Below, piece after piece: positions 24,262 to 32,782 of a stretch of 64,000 nt of DNA. The stretch comes from Verrucomicrobiota bacterium (lineage in GTDB: Bacteria > Verrucomicrobiota > Verrucomicrobiia > Chthoniobacterales > Terrimicrobiaceae), in the NCBI GenBank assembly GCA_026398255.1, contig JAPLTG010000032.1, positions 186,001-250,000 of the forward strand, given 5' to 3'. The translations under genes were made by a program, and so were the position numbers. The notes beneath the pieces were generated by a model. That model was not told the origin of the DNA, made no database searches, and worked only from the letters and a program-made list of their open reading frames with translations. Position 1 is the stretch's first letter. Each line of letters begins with the position of its first letter.

Positions 24262-25028
24262 AACTCCCCCGCCTCGATGCGCCCCGCGTGGCGTCCCTTC
24301 TGCTCCTTTTGGCGGTTCTCTTTTCCCTGCCAGTCATCCAGTCCTCGGGGCGCGAACTCGACTACGCCGCGAATCTCAGCCGTTTTCTCTCTCGCTTCTG
24401 GCCTCCGGATTTTTCGATTCTGCCCACCATTTTCCCATCGCTCGTCGAGACCTTCCAAATCGCAGTTCTCGGCACGGTCCTCGCCTGCCTCGTCGGTATT
24501 CCCGTTGCCGCCGCCGCCTCTAAAAATATCGCCCCCCGTGCCCTGGTGCTCGTTGTCCGCCTGCTGCTGAATGGCATTCGTTCCATCCCTGGCTTGATTT
24601 GGGCACTCATCGCCGTCGCGGTTTTGGGTGCCAATGCCGGGGCGGGCGTGACAGCACTCGCGATTTACTCGCTAGGGTATCTGGGGAAATTCTTTAGCGA
24701 CGCCTTCGAGAGTGCCGACCCCGCAGTGAGCGAGGCCCTGCGTGCCGGTGGCGCCTCGCGCATTCAAGCTTTCCAATACGGCATCTGGCCCCACGCGGCC
24801 CCTCTGGCTTGGAGTCACACCCTGTGGATGCTCGAATACAATATTCGCTCGGCCTCCATCGTTGGATATGTCGGCGCCGGAGGGATCGGGGCTTGGCTTC
24901 ACACCTACCAGGAATTCTATCAGTGGGACAAATTCTCGGCCGTTCTAGCCTGCATTCTCGTGGCCGTGATCCTGCTCGACATCGGCGGATCCCACCTCCG
25001 AAGAACCCTCGCTCCCACCGCGCCTTGA
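24258..25028 (+). CDS. ABC transporter permease (PhnE-like)
   Basis: About 256 residues from a GTG at 24258, which forms a GTGA overlap with the ATPase stop and matches the coupling pattern of this operon. It has six or so hydrophobic helices and the permease EAA loop EALRAGGASRIQAFQYGIWPHAAP. NIRSASIVGYVGAGGIGAWL is characteristic of the phosphonate/methionine-type permease group. It completes the uptake locus that begins with the TonB receptor. Confidence 0.9.
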   Translation: MKLPRLDAPRVASLLLLLAVLFSLPVIQSSGRELDYAANLSRFLSRFWPPDFSILPTIFPSLVETFQIAVLGTVLACLVGIPVAAAASKNIAPRALVLVVRLLLNGIRSIPGLIWALIAVAVLGANAGAGVTALAIYSLGYLGKFFSDAFESADPAVSEALRAGGASRIQAFQYGIWPHAAPLAWSHTLWMLEYNIRSASIVGYVGAGGIGAWLHTYQEFYQWDKFSAVLACILVAVILLDIGGSHLRRTLAPTAP

Positions 25029-25042
25029 GGGCATTTGGGGCT

Positions 25043-25123
25043 ATCGCACAAGCGCGCATCTCCGAAGAAAAAATAAAAGATCCGACTAATCCGTCCGATC
25101 CTACAGATCTAAAAAACATGCTC
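25043..25123 (+). repeat. Left arm of an ~80-bp inverted repeat pair
   Basis: This arm is matched, in reverse complement, by 25913-25990. The longest identical block is AGATCCGACTAATCCGTCC; both ends (atcgc...caagcg and catgctc) also match. Together the arms bracket the SLOG-family gene. Confidence 0.8.
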
Positions 25124-25272
25124 AAAACCATCGTAATAATCAAATTCTAGAACCTAATAAAGAACGCTATAAAGTTAGTTTTTACTTATTGGTAAACGGC
25201 GCGGTTTTGCTTGAAAACCGAGGATTTCGCTGTCTTTTCGCACCCCAAAACCACCCGCTGCCGACCCAAACT

Positions 25273-25881
25273 TCAGCCACCCCTGGATTGCATCCACCGC
25301 AGCCAATCGTTTTGAAACACCACGGGCACGGACTCCTGCTGGCAAACCCGAATCGTATGGCCCGTTCCGCCGGCCATCGGGTCGGAGGGATCAATAAAAA
25401 AGATCCCGCACACCGGCTTGGGAAATTCCTCCGAGTGGCCAAGCACCTTCATCGAATCTCGCAGGAGATAGGTCGCCTTGGCCGCAAGCGCGCCGCCATC
25501 TTTCCATCGGCTCAAAAGCCTTTCCACCTTCGGGCTGGCCGCCGCCGTCTTTTTGATGACTTCGGCGACTTGCTCCGGCGACAAATCATCCGGCGATGAG
25601 AAAGCAACGGCCGGATTGCGGCTTTTCTTACGATGCGAGGCATAGGGCGCCACGATTTGCAACCGCCCCGCATCCACCCTCGCCACGCCATCAGAAAATG
25701 CCTGATCCGCCCCCTCCGCATTTCCAGATCGAAAACGCAGGGCCGGAAATCTCCGCGCCAAAAACTCCCCGAAATCCCTCGCTGCCATCGTATCCGCCTC
25801 CGAAATCCCCCTCCGTCCCTCCAGCAAAACAACCGCGTTTGGAGACCCGACCACCATGATTTCAAAGTCCTGAATGTTCAT
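25273..25881 (-). CDS. SLOG-superfamily (YpsA/DUF2493-like) nucleotide-binding protein
   Basis: 202-residue cytosolic protein with a Rossmann-like SLOG fold: VVLLEGRRGISEADTMAARDF, FRSGNAEGADQAFSDGV (the GxAxGAD phosphate loop) and, near the C-terminus, GGTGHTIRVCQQ. SLOG proteins bind nucleotides or nucleotide derivatives, often in stress or conflict settings; no effector domain is fused here, so its role is unknown. It has no partner on either side and is enclosed by a ~80-bp inverted repeat pair, which suggests it may have arrived as a unit. Confidence 0.72.
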   Translation of the reverse strand: MNIQDFEIMVVGSPNAVVLLEGRRGISEADTMAARDFGEFLARRFPALRFRSGNAEGADQAFSDGVARVDAGRLQIVAPYASHRKKSRNPAVAFSSPDDLSPEQVAEVIKKTAAASPKVERLLSRWKDGGALAAKATYLLRDSMKVLGHSEEFPKPVCGIFFIDPSDPMAGGTGHTIRVCQQESVPVVFQNDWLRWMQSRGG

Positions 25882-25912
25882 TTCAAATACCGATCATGAG
25901 CCGGAATTTGTG

Positions 25913-25990
25913 GAGCATGGTTTTTTAGATCGGTCGGCTAGGACGGATTAGTCGGATCTTTTTTTCTTCAGAGATGCACGCTTGGGCGAT
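25913..25990 (-). repeat. Right arm of an ~80-bp inverted repeat pair
   Basis: Reverse complement of 25043-25123 at roughly 80% identity, with a small indel in the A-run. It ends 31 bases upstream of the SLOG gene start and 45 bases from the peptide-binding protein stop. Confidence 0.8.
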
Positions 25991-26034
25991 CTCGAGGTGG
26001 CCGGAGTTCGGGCGAGCTTTGTGCGTGTGGGGCT

Positions 26035-28098
26035 TCATTTCGGCAGGCGGTCCGAGAATTCAGGGCGATAGAACCAATCCGACCAATACGCCCAGCCGGC
26101 CTTGGTCATTTCCACCGGCGAGTCGATCCAACCGCCTTTACCATCAGGTCGGCGGATGCGGTAGGCGTCCTTCCACATGACGCTCGTGCCTTCGGGGACA
26201 TAAAGGAAGAGGTAGGGCTGGTCGTCGTAGATGGTGCGCTGGAGGTCGGCGGCCATTTGGATGATTTTCTCGCGGTTGTATTCCTGGCGGATCTCGTCGA
26301 GCAGGCGGTCGGCCTTGGGGTTTTTGTAGCCCACGACATTGAGCTGCTCGGGATTCGCTTGGGAGGAGTGCCAGATCTGGAATTGGTCGTAACTGTTGCC
26401 GAGCGACCAGCCGAGCACCATGGCGTCAAAGTCGCGCTTGTTGATGTGGTTTTTTAAAAACACGGCCCACTCGTAGAGTTCGACCTTCACCTCGATGCCG
26501 AGTTTTTTCAGGCCGTCCTGCGCGAGCGTGGCGATGTCGCGGCGGACTTCGTTTCCGTTGTTGGTGATAAGGGTGAAGGAAAATCGTTCGCCGTTCTTCT
26601 CGAGGATTCCGTCGGCTCCGGGCTTCCAGCCAGCTTCGGCGAGGAGTTGGCGGGCCTTTTCGAGATCATGGGCGAGGGGAGTGATTGAGGGATCGAAAAA
26701 CCACATCTGGGGCGTGAAGATGCCGGTGCTCTGGAGGCCGTGCCCGTAAAGAATGTAGCGCACCATCGAGGGCACATCGACGGCGTGGGCCAGGGCGCGG
26801 CGGACGAGGGGATCCTGAAACAGCGGGCGCTGGAGGTTCCAGCCGATGTAGGTGTAGCTGCTCGTCGGGCTCGTGAAGACCTCGAAGCGTGGATCGCCGA
26901 CGAACGCCGTAACGGTCCAGGGTTCGGCGCTCCAAAAATCCACCTGCCGCGTCTCGAAGGCGAGACGAAGCGTGAGTTGGTCGGGCATGAAGCGGTAAAC
27001 GATCCCGTCGAGCCAAGGCCCTGGCGCATCGAAGTAATCGGGGTTTTTCTCCACGCGGAGGAATTCATTTGTGCGCCACTCGGCGAACTTGAACGCACCG
27101 GTGCCGATGGGGGTGCGGTTGAAATTTCGCACCCACCAGTCCTGAGGTTTTCCCTCGAGCAGGTGCGCGGGCAAAAGCGGGATCATCCAGCTCTCCAAGG
27201 CGGGAGAGTAGGGCTTGCGGTAAACGACCCGGAAGGTGTGCTCGTCGGGCGTTTCTACCCGCAGGATCAAATCGAAGTCCGGCTTGCGCGGGGAGGCAGT
27301 CGCATCGTCCATGATCGCGGCATAGGTGAACGCCGCATCGCGCGAGGTTAATGCTGCGCCGTCGTGCCAGCGCACATCGTCACGAAGCGAGAACACCACC
27401 TCGGGCTCGGCGAGGAATTCCACAGGCTCGACGACCGTCACACTCCCGCCGCCATTGGCTGCGAGCCATGACTCAATTTGAGGCTTCAGAGCCGGATCTG
27501 CGCTGATTTCCAAGGCCGCGCCGCTCTCGACCCATTCACGGAGAATCGAGTCTGAGGAGAGCGATTGCCTCAAGGCGGGGAGGAGTTCTCGGGTGTTGTT
27601 TTTAGTTTCAATCCGAAGGTTGGCGAGGGGAGCGAGGGTGGAGGCTTCAAAGAGGGCCCGGATTTTTTTACTGGCATCGAGACCCGGCTCGCGGAGTTGC
27701 AATATCAACTCCCGTCCGCGCGTCGTGACTCTCTCTAGACTCCAGGCGGGCCAGTCTTTTTTGGCGTTCTGGAGAATCGCCGCCGCCGCTTCGGTGGTTG
27801 GGGCGTCGCGAAAGACAAAAGTGGTCGTCTGGTGAAGCGTCCAGGATTTAGCCAAATCACCGATAATTTCGAGGTCGGGGCTGTATTTGAGGAGGCCATT
27901 AAAAATCGAGCCCGTTACCTGCGAGGAGGCGCTGTCAGCCTGCTGGATGGGATTCAGCGTGGACGGCTCGCCAAGCAAGCCCAGCGACATCTCGTTTTTC
28001 TTGTCCGCTGAAAGGCGCGAGGCGTTCCAATACGACAAGCCGAACAAAAGCAGCAGGGCAACAGGCAGACCATATATGAACCAGCGGGCAATTCGCAT
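26035..28098 (-). CDS. Peptide/oligopeptide-binding protein (SBP_bac_5 family)
   Basis: 687-residue extracytoplasmic solute-binding protein of the DppA/OppA family with an N-terminal hydrophobic segment (about residues 8-26) and no lipobox, so it is either secreted or membrane-anchored. The opening LLGEPSTLNPIQQADSAS is separated from the usual FSLRDDVRWHDGAALTS by an extra block of about 140 residues (roughly 90-235) with no family match that I recognise. The remainder (FNRTPIGTGAFKFAEW, then VRRALAHAVD) is typical. No permease genes adjoin it. It is divergent from manA with about 85 bases between the starts. Confidence 0.88.
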   Translation of the reverse strand: MRIARWFIYGLPVALLLLFGLSYWNASRLSADKKNEMSLGLLGEPSTLNPIQQADSASSQVTGSIFNGLLKYSPDLEIIGDLAKSWTLHQTTTFVFRDAPTTEAAAAILQNAKKDWPAWSLERVTTRGRELILQLREPGLDASKKIRALFEASTLAPLANLRIETKNNTRELLPALRQSLSSDSILREWVESGAALEISADPALKPQIESWLAANGGGSVTVVEPVEFLAEPEVVFSLRDDVRWHDGAALTSRDAAFTYAAIMDDATASPRKPDFDLILRVETPDEHTFRVVYRKPYSPALESWMIPLLPAHLLEGKPQDWWVRNFNRTPIGTGAFKFAEWRTNEFLRVEKNPDYFDAPGPWLDGIVYRFMPDQLTLRLAFETRQVDFWSAEPWTVTAFVGDPRFEVFTSPTSSYTYIGWNLQRPLFQDPLVRRALAHAVDVPSMVRYILYGHGLQSTGIFTPQMWFFDPSITPLAHDLEKARQLLAEAGWKPGADGILEKNGERFSFTLITNNGNEVRRDIATLAQDGLKKLGIEVKVELYEWAVFLKNHINKRDFDAMVLGWSLGNSYDQFQIWHSSQANPEQLNVVGYKNPKADRLLDEIRQEYNREKIIQMAADLQRTIYDDQPYLFLYVPEGTSVMWKDAYRIRRPDGKGGWIDSPVEMTKAGWAYWSDWFYRPEFSDRLPK

Positions 28099-28183
28099 CG
28101 ATGAATGCAGTGACTGGCACTATGGCGGCGTTCTTCGGAAAAATCCATTGCCTTCGGCGACGCATCGACCGGATGGTGACGGC

Positions 28184-29131
28184 ATGAATGAGCCGATTTC
28201 ATTTGAGTCGATTGCCATGGAACGCGTCTGGGGTGGCACCAGCTTGGCGCGATTCGGGAAAAAACTCCCGCCCGGTGCGCCGATTGGGGAAGTCTGGGAG
28301 ATGGTCGATCGCGAGGATGCGCAGAGCGTCGTGACTAGCAGGGAGTTTGAAGGAAAAACCCTGAACGACCTCTGGCGCCATCAACGCGAGGAGGTTTTCG
28401 GTTCGGCCTACATCACACATCGCTCGAAGAGATTTCCGATTTTGGTGAAACTCCTCGACGCCGCCGACAAACTCTCCGTCCAAGTGCACCCGCCGACCCA
28501 CAAAGCTCAGGAACTTGGCGGCGAGCCGAAGACCGAGGTTTGGTATTTCTTAGACTGCACGGGAGACGCGAATATTTACGCGGGGCTCAAAAAGGGGATC
28601 ACGCGTGAGGTATTTCAAAAACTCCTCGAAACCGGCGGGGTGGAAACCGCTCTTCACGAAATTCCAGTCCGCGCCGGGGAGAGTATCTTCATTCCCAGTG
28701 GCCGCCTCCACGCGATTGGCGCCGGAAATGTGATCATCGAAATCCAGCAGAACAGCGACACGACCTACCGGGTGTTCGACTGGAACCGCACCGGCCTCGA
28801 CGGCAAGGCCCGTGCGCTCCACATCGCCGAATCCCTGGCCTCGATCGACTTTGAGGATTTCGAGCCCGTCGTAAAACCCTCCGTCGATCCCCTCGTGGCG
28901 GACTGCGAGTTTTTCCATGTCGAAAAAATCTCCCTCTCGACGAGCCGTGATCTTCGCCCCCAATCAGCCTTCGCCCTAGCTGTCTCGTTGGATCACCCCG
29001 TAACCTGTGGCGGCCGCACCTTAGCCCCCGCCGAGTTTTTCCTGATTCCAGCCTGTGGAAGCGGGATGAATGTTTCGCCAACAGCAGCGGAGACCCATCT
29101 GCTCGTCTGCACCTTGCCGACTAAAAGTTAA
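28184..29131 (+). CDS. manA: Mannose-6-phosphate isomerase (class I)
   Basis: 315-residue zinc enzyme interconverting fructose-6-P and mannose-6-P for GDP-mannose synthesis. Metal and active-site motifs are present: LSVQVHPPTHKAQ, TEVWYFLDC, and IFIPSGRLHAIGAGNVIIEIQQNSD. Its length matches the short class resembling Bacillus ManA rather than the longer E. coli type. The ATG at 28184 is chosen because the family N-terminus (PISFESIAMERVWGGTSL) starts there. Confidence 0.92.
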   Translation: MNEPISFESIAMERVWGGTSLARFGKKLPPGAPIGEVWEMVDREDAQSVVTSREFEGKTLNDLWRHQREEVFGSAYITHRSKRFPILVKLLDAADKLSVQVHPPTHKAQELGGEPKTEVWYFLDCTGDANIYAGLKKGITREVFQKLLETGGVETALHEIPVRAGESIFIPSGRLHAIGAGNVIIEIQQNSDTTYRVFDWNRTGLDGKARALHIAESLASIDFEDFEPVVKPSVDPLVADCEFFHVEKISLSTSRDLRPQSAFALAVSLDHPVTCGGRTLAPAEFFLIPACGSGMNVSPTAAETHLLVCTLPTKS

Positions 29132-29187
29132 AATTCCGCTTGAAAACACGGAGACGAAAGGTTTCTATCTCTCACTCGTTTTTCGAG

Positions 29188-29262
29188 TCCTGAGTAGCTC
29201 AGTGGTAGAGCGGTCGGCTGTTAACCGATTGGTCGTAGGTTCGAGTCCTACCTCAGGAGCCA
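29188..29262 (+). tRNA. tRNA-Asn (anticodon GTT)
   Basis: A full cloverleaf can be drawn: acceptor TCCTGAG (29188-29194) pairs with CTCAGGA (29252-29258), discriminator G at 29259, and CCA is encoded (29260-29262). The D arm is GCTC...GAGC, the anticodon loop is CTGTTAA with anticodon GTT, and the T arm is GTAGG-TTCGAGT-CCTAC. Anticodon GTT reads Asn codons. Confidence 0.97.
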
Positions 29263-29412
29263 CTTCCCCTTTTCTCTCCCACCAAAAATCACCGCTCGCT
29301 TGAAGCACGAGGGTGTATCCGCTTTTTACCAGCAGGGAAATTGGCGCAATAGAACTCTGCGCCCGCACGAGCGAGTCGGCGGGGCTCCTGGCAGGATCGC
29401 GAGGTGGGAGGA

Positions 29413-30177
29413 TTACTTCCCGACGGCGGCTTTGACGATTTCGGAGAAGCCGTGGGCTTCGAGGCTGGCACCGCCGACGAGGGCGCCGTCGATGTCGGGC
29501 TGGCTGAGGAGGACGGCTGCATTGGCGGGTTTCACGCTGCCGCCGTATTGAATTCGGACTTTGTTCGCGGTTTCCGCATCGGAGATTTCTGCGAGAACTT
29601 TGCGGACATGGGCGTGGGCATCCTGGGCCTGCTCCGGGGTGGCATTGCGGCCGGTGCCGATAGCCCAGACGGGTTCATAGGCGATGACGATGCTGGAGAT
29701 TTTTTCGGCAGGCACGCCGGCCAGACTGCCGCGGAGTTGGGTGGTGAGAATTTCGGTTTCGCGACCTGCATCGCGCTCTTCGAGGGTCTCGCCGACACAG
29801 ACGATCGGCTTGAGACCACAGGCGAGGGCGGTGTGGACTTTTTTGTTAATCAGCGCGTCGGTCTCGCCGAAAATCTGGCGGCGTTCGCTGTGGCCCAGAA
29901 TCACGAAGCGGACGAAAAGCTCGCGCAGCATGGCGGGGCTGATCTCGCCGGTGAAGGCTCCCGACATTTCGAAATACATATTCTGCGCGCCGAGGCTGAT
30001 TTTTTGGGAGCCACCGAGGAGTTCCGAGAGTTTGGCGATGGCGGTGAAGGGCGGGGCAATCACGATTTCGACTCCGTTCACGGCTTCGACATTGGTGCGG
30101 AAGCTCTCGAGGTAGCTGACCGTTTCGGCGACGGTCATGTTCATCTTCCAGTTGGCGGCGATAATTTTTTTGCGCAT
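29413..30177 (-). CDS. tpiA: Triosephosphate isomerase
   Basis: 254-residue TIM barrel of glycolysis. AANWKMN (catalytic Lys), GHSERRQIFGE (catalytic His), AYEPVWAIGTG (catalytic Glu) and GGASLEAHGF (phosphate loop) are all present. The ATG at 30177 is preferred to an upstream start because MRKKIIAANWKMN is the normal N-terminus. It stands alone on the minus strand and faces the tRNA gene. Confidence 0.96.
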   Translation of the reverse strand: MRKKIIAANWKMNMTVAETVSYLESFRTNVEAVNGVEIVIAPPFTAIAKLSELLGGSQKISLGAQNMYFEMSGAFTGEISPAMLRELFVRFVILGHSERRQIFGETDALINKKVHTALACGLKPIVCVGETLEERDAGRETEILTTQLRGSLAGVPAEKISSIVIAYEPVWAIGTGRNATPEQAQDAHAHVRKVLAEISDAETANKVRIQYGGSVKPANAAVLLSQPDIDGALVGGASLEAHGFSEIVKAAVGK

Positions 30178-30283
30178 GGGTTTTAAAATCAGGTCGGATT
30201 TGTTAGCCGCTGCTGCCCACTTCGGCAATACCGATCAAGATGGGCCTCTTGATTTTCGGCGCAGGCCGTGAAGAATCTCCCAC

Positions 30284-30793
30284 ATGTGGAACTGGCATCC
30301 TTGCGTTCTCCTCCTCGCCATGGCTTTTCTTCCCGTGGTTGATGTCCGTGCAGACGATTCGATCCGCTTAGTTCAAAAAAAACTCCAAGCTCTGGGTTAT
30401 TACAATGGCAAGGTGGACGGGGCCTCAGGCAGCATGACGAACGCCGCAATTCGGCGGTTCCAACTCGCCCAAAATCTTAAGGTCACCGGCGAACTCAACC
30501 ATCAAACCCTCGCCAAGCTCGGTGTGGATCGCCCGGCGCCTGCTCCAGATTACAACGCCATCGGGCGCTTTTTTGCTGGTGGTCCGTTCGCACGAGCCGA
30601 GGCGAATTCGCAGGTCGAAACCCTGCGCCAAATTCAGCAAATTCTCGCCGCTGGCGGATTCTACGCCGGCCCGCACAACGGAATGCCCAGCCCCACATTT
30701 GTTGCTGCTTTGAAGGAGTGGCAAGTCGCCCAAGGAATCAGCCCCAGCGGCCGCATGGACTCCTCCACAGCCACCAAAATGGCGCTGCACTAA
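30284..30793 (+). CDS. Secreted protein with two peptidoglycan-binding domains
   Basis: 169 residues with a cleavable signal (ending near VRADD). It carries two PG_binding_1 modules: residues about 28-80 (VQKKLQALGYYNGKVDGASGSMTNAAIRRFQ) and about 112-165 (QQILAAGGFYAGPHNGMPSPTFVAALKEWQ). There is no catalytic domain, so it probably anchors to or senses peptidoglycan in the periplasm. The partner is unknown. Confidence 0.85.
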   Translation: MWNWHPCVLLLAMAFLPVVDVRADDSIRLVQKKLQALGYYNGKVDGASGSMTNAAIRRFQLAQNLKVTGELNHQTLAKLGVDRPAPAPDYNAIGRFFAGGPFARAEANSQVETLRQIQQILAAGGFYAGPHNGMPSPTFVAALKEWQVAQGISPSGRMDSSTATKMALH

Positions 30794-30844
30794 ATCGCAA
30801 CTAAAGTCATCATTCTGACTCATCAGATTTCCGCGCTTTTGCCT

Positions 30845-31561
30845 ATGACTCCCTTCACTTTGCCAACCGACTACCCACGCGTGCGGTGTGTGCACAGCTT
30901 TGCCGAATTGGTGGGCACGCCATTCCACTCCGGCGTCAATGCCATTTGCTGGGAACGCACCCTCCCCGGTGACTTTGCCGAGGTAGTCGCAGCGCTGGGT
31001 GAGGGCGATGGCGAGCCGATCATGGCTCTGGACGCAGAGCGGTTGCGTGCGCTTCGCCTCAGCCATGCAGGCCGCACGGCCGTTGAGCAGATGCTTGCCG
31101 ACTGGCAACTCCTGCGCGATCAGGCCCTCGATCCGGCACTAAACTGCATCTATGGCTACCCGTGCGATGAGGACCCCGGCGTGGTGGCGACAGATGTCTT
31201 TTCGTTTCACGCCGATAGCGCGCCCTTCGAAGCTTCGACCTATCTTTGCACCTACTACGGTCCACCGAGCGAGGGTCTCCGCCACGAGGATTCCTGTAAA
31301 CGAATCGATCTCCCTGAAACTCGGGAGGCTCTGCTCGCGGCTTTTGGTGGAGGGGAGGGACCCGGCTTTCGCGAGTTTCTGGCCGAGCATTGCTACGACC
31401 TGCATTACGCCCCGACTCCTGAAGCTCAGCCTTTTTCCTTCGGCCTTTTCAATCTTTGGCGCCTTGCCACTGACTACCCGGACAGCCCCGTCCCGCCGTG
31501 CGTGCATCGCGCTCCACTGACCCAGCCCGGAGATTCCCCGCGCCTGCTGTTGATCAGTTAA
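30845..31561 (+). CDS. Conserved hypothetical protein (possible DUF1826 relative)
   Basis: 238 residues, no signal peptide or membrane helix, presumably cytosolic. The stretch VFSFHADSAPFEASTYLCTYYGPPSEGLRHED recalls the His-containing centre of DUF1826 proteins ('H-D...LLCTYRGPGT'), and ICWERTLPGDF fits the start of that family, but I am not certain of the match. The ATG at 30845 is preferred over an in-frame TTG at 30839. It is followed by a strong bidirectional terminator. Confidence 0.6.
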   Translation: MTPFTLPTDYPRVRCVHSFAELVGTPFHSGVNAICWERTLPGDFAEVVAALGEGDGEPIMALDAERLRALRLSHAGRTAVEQMLADWQLLRDQALDPALNCIYGYPCDEDPGVVATDVFSFHADSAPFEASTYLCTYYGPPSEGLRHEDSCKRIDLPETREALLAAFGGGEGPGFREFLAEHCYDLHYAPTPEAQPFSFGLFNLWRLATDYPDSPVPPCVHRAPLTQPGDSPRLLLIS

Positions 31562-31628
31562 GGCATGAGCCACTTAAGGGGACTCATCTGCGAGCCACCG
31601 TCGGATCAGCGCTTCCATTTCAGAAATA

Positions 31629-31656
31629 AAAAAACGCGGCCGGAGCCGCGTTTTTT
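31629..31656. terminator. Bidirectional intrinsic terminator
   Basis: A perfect 12-bp stem AAAAAACGCGGC / GCCGCGTTTTTT around CGGA works on both strands, serving the plus-strand hypothetical gene and the minus-strand pstS. A second hairpin CCGCCGGG-N7-CCCGGCGG (31663-31685) lies between it and the pstS stop. Confidence 0.9.
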
Positions 31657-31701
31657 GGGGTGCCGCCGGGTGGGTTGCCCGGCGGTGGTTGTCTTCGATT
31701 T

Positions 31702-32664
31702 TTACTTAGTGATGGCTTCGAGGGTTTCGTCCACCGCTGTTTTTGGAAGCGGGAAGTAACCGTCTTTCACCACGACCTCCTGGCCTTCTTTGGAGATCAC
31801 GAATTTGAGGAATTCGCTGGTGAGTGAATCGAGCGTGGCGTCGGGCTTTTTGTTAATGTAAACATAGAGGAAGCGGGCGAGGGGATACTCGCCGTTTACG
31901 CAATTTTCGTAGCTGGGCTCAACGAATTTGTCGGTTTCCTCGCCAAGGGCGACGGTGTGGACATCAGAGGTTTTGTAGCCAATGCCGGAGTAACCGATCG
32001 CGCCTAGGTCGCTGGCGATGCCTTGCACAACGGCGGACGAGCCGGGTTGCTCCTTCACCGTGGGTTTGAAGTCGCCTTTCTGGAGCGCCTCGTCCTTGAA
32101 GAATCCGTAGGTGCCCGAGGCGCTGTTGCGGCCGTAGATCGAGAATGGCTTTTTGGCCCAATCGCCGGTGAGGCCGACTTGGCCCCAGTTCGCGATGTCT
32201 TCCGAACCGCTCTTGCGCGAGCTGGAAAAAATTCCGTCTACTTGTGCCATCGTGAGGCCTTTGATCGGATTGTCCTTGTTCACGAACACCGCGAGAGCAT
32301 CAACTGCGACGGGGATTTCCGTTGGCTTGTAGCCGAATTTTTTCTCGAAGGCATCGATCTCCGCGCTCTTCATCGGGCGGCTCATTGGCCCAAGCTGGGC
32401 AGTGCCCTCGATCAAGGCTGGAGGCGCGGTGGACGAGCCCTTGCCTTCGACCTGGATATTCACATTCGGGTAGGCTTTTTTGAAACCCTCGGCCCAAAGT
32501 GTCATGAGGTTGTTCAGCGTGTCCGACCCGATCGAGTTCAGGTTTCCGCTGATGCCGCTGACCGGTGCGTAAACGGGGATGGCAGGATCCACCTGGACTT
32601 TCTCAGCCCGCGCGGAGGCGGCGAGGAAGGCCAAAGTGGACAGGAGAAGGATGGTTTTTTTCAT
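31702..32664 (-). CDS. pstS: Phosphate-binding protein PstS
   Basis: 320-residue periplasmic phosphate receptor. A signal peptide ends at ASARA, followed by [42 protein letters not shown] (phosphate contacts), and [12 protein letters not shown] (the Arg/Ser/Gly/Thr phosphate-binding loop). A Pho-box-like site (32717-32734) lies 53 bases upstream of the ATG, as expected for a phosphate-starvation gene. pstCAB are not in the window. A strong terminator follows. Confidence 0.95.
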   Translation of the reverse strand: MKKTILLLSTLAFLAASARAEKVQVDPAIPVYAPVSGISGNLNSIGSDTLNNLMTLWAEGFKKAYPNVNIQVEGKGSSTAPPALIEGTAQLGPMSRPMKSAEIDAFEKKFGYKPTEIPVAVDALAVFVNKDNPIKGLTMAQVDGIFSSSRKSGSEDIANWGQVGLTGDWAKKPFSIYGRNSASGTYGFFKDEALQKGDFKPTVKEQPGSSAVVQGIASDLGAIGYSGIGYKTSDVHTVALGEETDKFVEPSYENCVNGEYPLARFLYVYINKKPDATLDSLTSEFLKFVISKEGQEVVVKDGYFPLPKTAVDETLEAITK

Positions 32665-32716
32665 TCAGCCGCTCTCCATAAATTCGAAAGCGGCATAAGG
32701 CGAGGACGAACATAAA

Positions 32717-32734
32717 TGTTACAAATCTGTAACA
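32717..32734. promoter_or_regulatory. Pho-box-like site upstream of pstS
   Basis: TGTTACA-AATC-TGTAACA: two seven-base units at 11-base period. Shifted by one, ATGTTAC-AAAT-CTGTAAC matches the PhoB consensus CTGTCAT-AAAT-CTGTCAT at 13 of 18 positions. It lies 53 bases from pstS and 48 bases from the divergent Sel1 gene, so it could serve both. Confidence 0.78.
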
Positions 32735-32782
32735 AAACTTTTCTAGATTGCAGGCACGGTAGCGCCTCCAAATTTTCGGGTG

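Noticed and set aside
28108-28135. Possible sigma-54 promoter (ctggcactatggcggc) before manA
   Set aside because: GG and GC are ten bases apart, but the -12 region reads CGGC instead of TTGC and the gene is a metabolic one.
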